Below are positions 63,897 to 64,000 of a stretch of 64,000 nucleotides of DNA, in pieces. This DNA is from Xanthomonas pisi DSM 18956. GTDB lineage: Bacteria > Pseudomonadota > Gammaproteobacteria > Xanthomonadales > Xanthomonadaceae. How positions within the stretch are numbered: the stretch's first letter is position 1; each line of letters opens with the position of its first letter. Where the stretch lies: the NCBI RefSeq assembly GCF_001010415.1, contig NZ_JPLE01000043.1, forward strand, positions 40,296 through 104,295, given 5' to 3'. A program made the position numbers and the translations under genes. The notes under the pieces were generated by a model. That model had not been told where the DNA came from, searched no databases, and was given only the letters and a program-made list of their open reading frames with translations.

Positions 63897-64000
63897 TACC
63901 AGCTCCCCGAGGCGCCACCGCCTCCCGATGATCCACCGCCGCCGCCCCAGCCACCGCCGCCGCCAAAACCACCACGGCCACCGCCCCCGAATCTGTCTCT
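63896..64000 (-). CDS. YgcG-like TPM protein, C-terminal end only (partial)
   Basis: Only the last 34 codons are in the window. They encode a Gly-rich tail, GGGGRGGFGGGGGWGGGGG, then Ser/Gly/Ala ending GASGSW, which is the typical end of YgcG-type TPM proteins. The stop overlaps the ATG of the next TPM gene. The rest lies beyond the right edge. Confidence 0.75.
   Translation of the reverse strand, partial: RDRFGGGGRGGFGGGGGWGGGGGSSGGGGASGSW

Overview
The window looks like chromosomal DNA of a Xanthomonas. The DNA is GC-rich and nearly all genes are colinear housekeeping or catabolic genes. Diagnostic features are the ahpC/ahpF/oxyR block, a proline iminopeptidase of exactly 313 residues with the Ser110/Asp266/His294 triad known from Xanthomonas, a 4-hydroxycinnamate degradation cluster, and Xanthomonas-style intergenic repeats. 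The species is not determined; a member of the citri/axonopodis/campestris group is an inference. I see no tRNA, rRNA, CRISPR array, insertion sequence or prophage.

Layout. 0-7 kb: a cut DUF1631 gene, then nitroreductase, 5'-3' exonuclease, Nudix hydrolase and N-formylglutamate amidohydrolase in one tight operon, an orphan leucine-rich gene, proline iminopeptidase and prmC. 7-12.4 kb: peroxide stress block (ahpC with a readable OxyR box and promoter, ahpF, oxyR, a Rnk/GreA-C protein) and transaldolase. 12.8-19.3 kb: DJ-1/PfpI protein, msrA, a secreted SnoaL-like protein, a LuxR regulator / hybrid kinase / response regulator triad, a REP-like repeat, DUF2007 and GST. 19.5-29 kb: glnS, an EamA transporter, two small lipoproteins, a deaminase, rlmM, a divergent pair of exported sugar-oxidation-type proteins, an unrecognised HTH-like protein and an EF-hand protein.

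29-40 kb is the aromatic catabolism region. A MarR regulator with its own palindromic operator precedes hydroxycinnamoyl-CoA hydratase-lyase, an aldehyde dehydrogenase and a CoA ligase. These would turn plant hydroxycinnamates (ferulate, coumarate) into vanillate or 4-hydroxybenzoate. Next come an extradiol dioxygenase (ligB-ligA) with a LysR gene, a divergent GntR regulator, and an operon of alpha/beta hydrolase, NTF2-like protein and a MetA/SphA-type outer-membrane protein.

40-52 kb: two ubiquinone-type FAD hydroxylases, a probable BtuM cobalamin transporter next to cob(I)alamin adenosyltransferase, a histone-deacetylase-family amidohydrolase, and the classical lptD-surA-pdxA-rsmA-apaG-apaH operon, in which ApaH carries an unusual Arg/Gly-rich tail. 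52-61 kb is an organosulfur scavenging island: sfnG diverges from msuE-ssuD-ssuA-ssuC-ssuB-sfnB, followed by a sigma-54 activator of SfnR type. Both arms have readable -24/-12 promoter sequences and there are palindromes in the 855-bp divergent region, so the island appears to be a self-contained sigma-54 regulon. 61-64 kb: folA, a lower-GC small membrane protein, thyA, lgt and two TPM-domain genes, the last one cut by the right edge.
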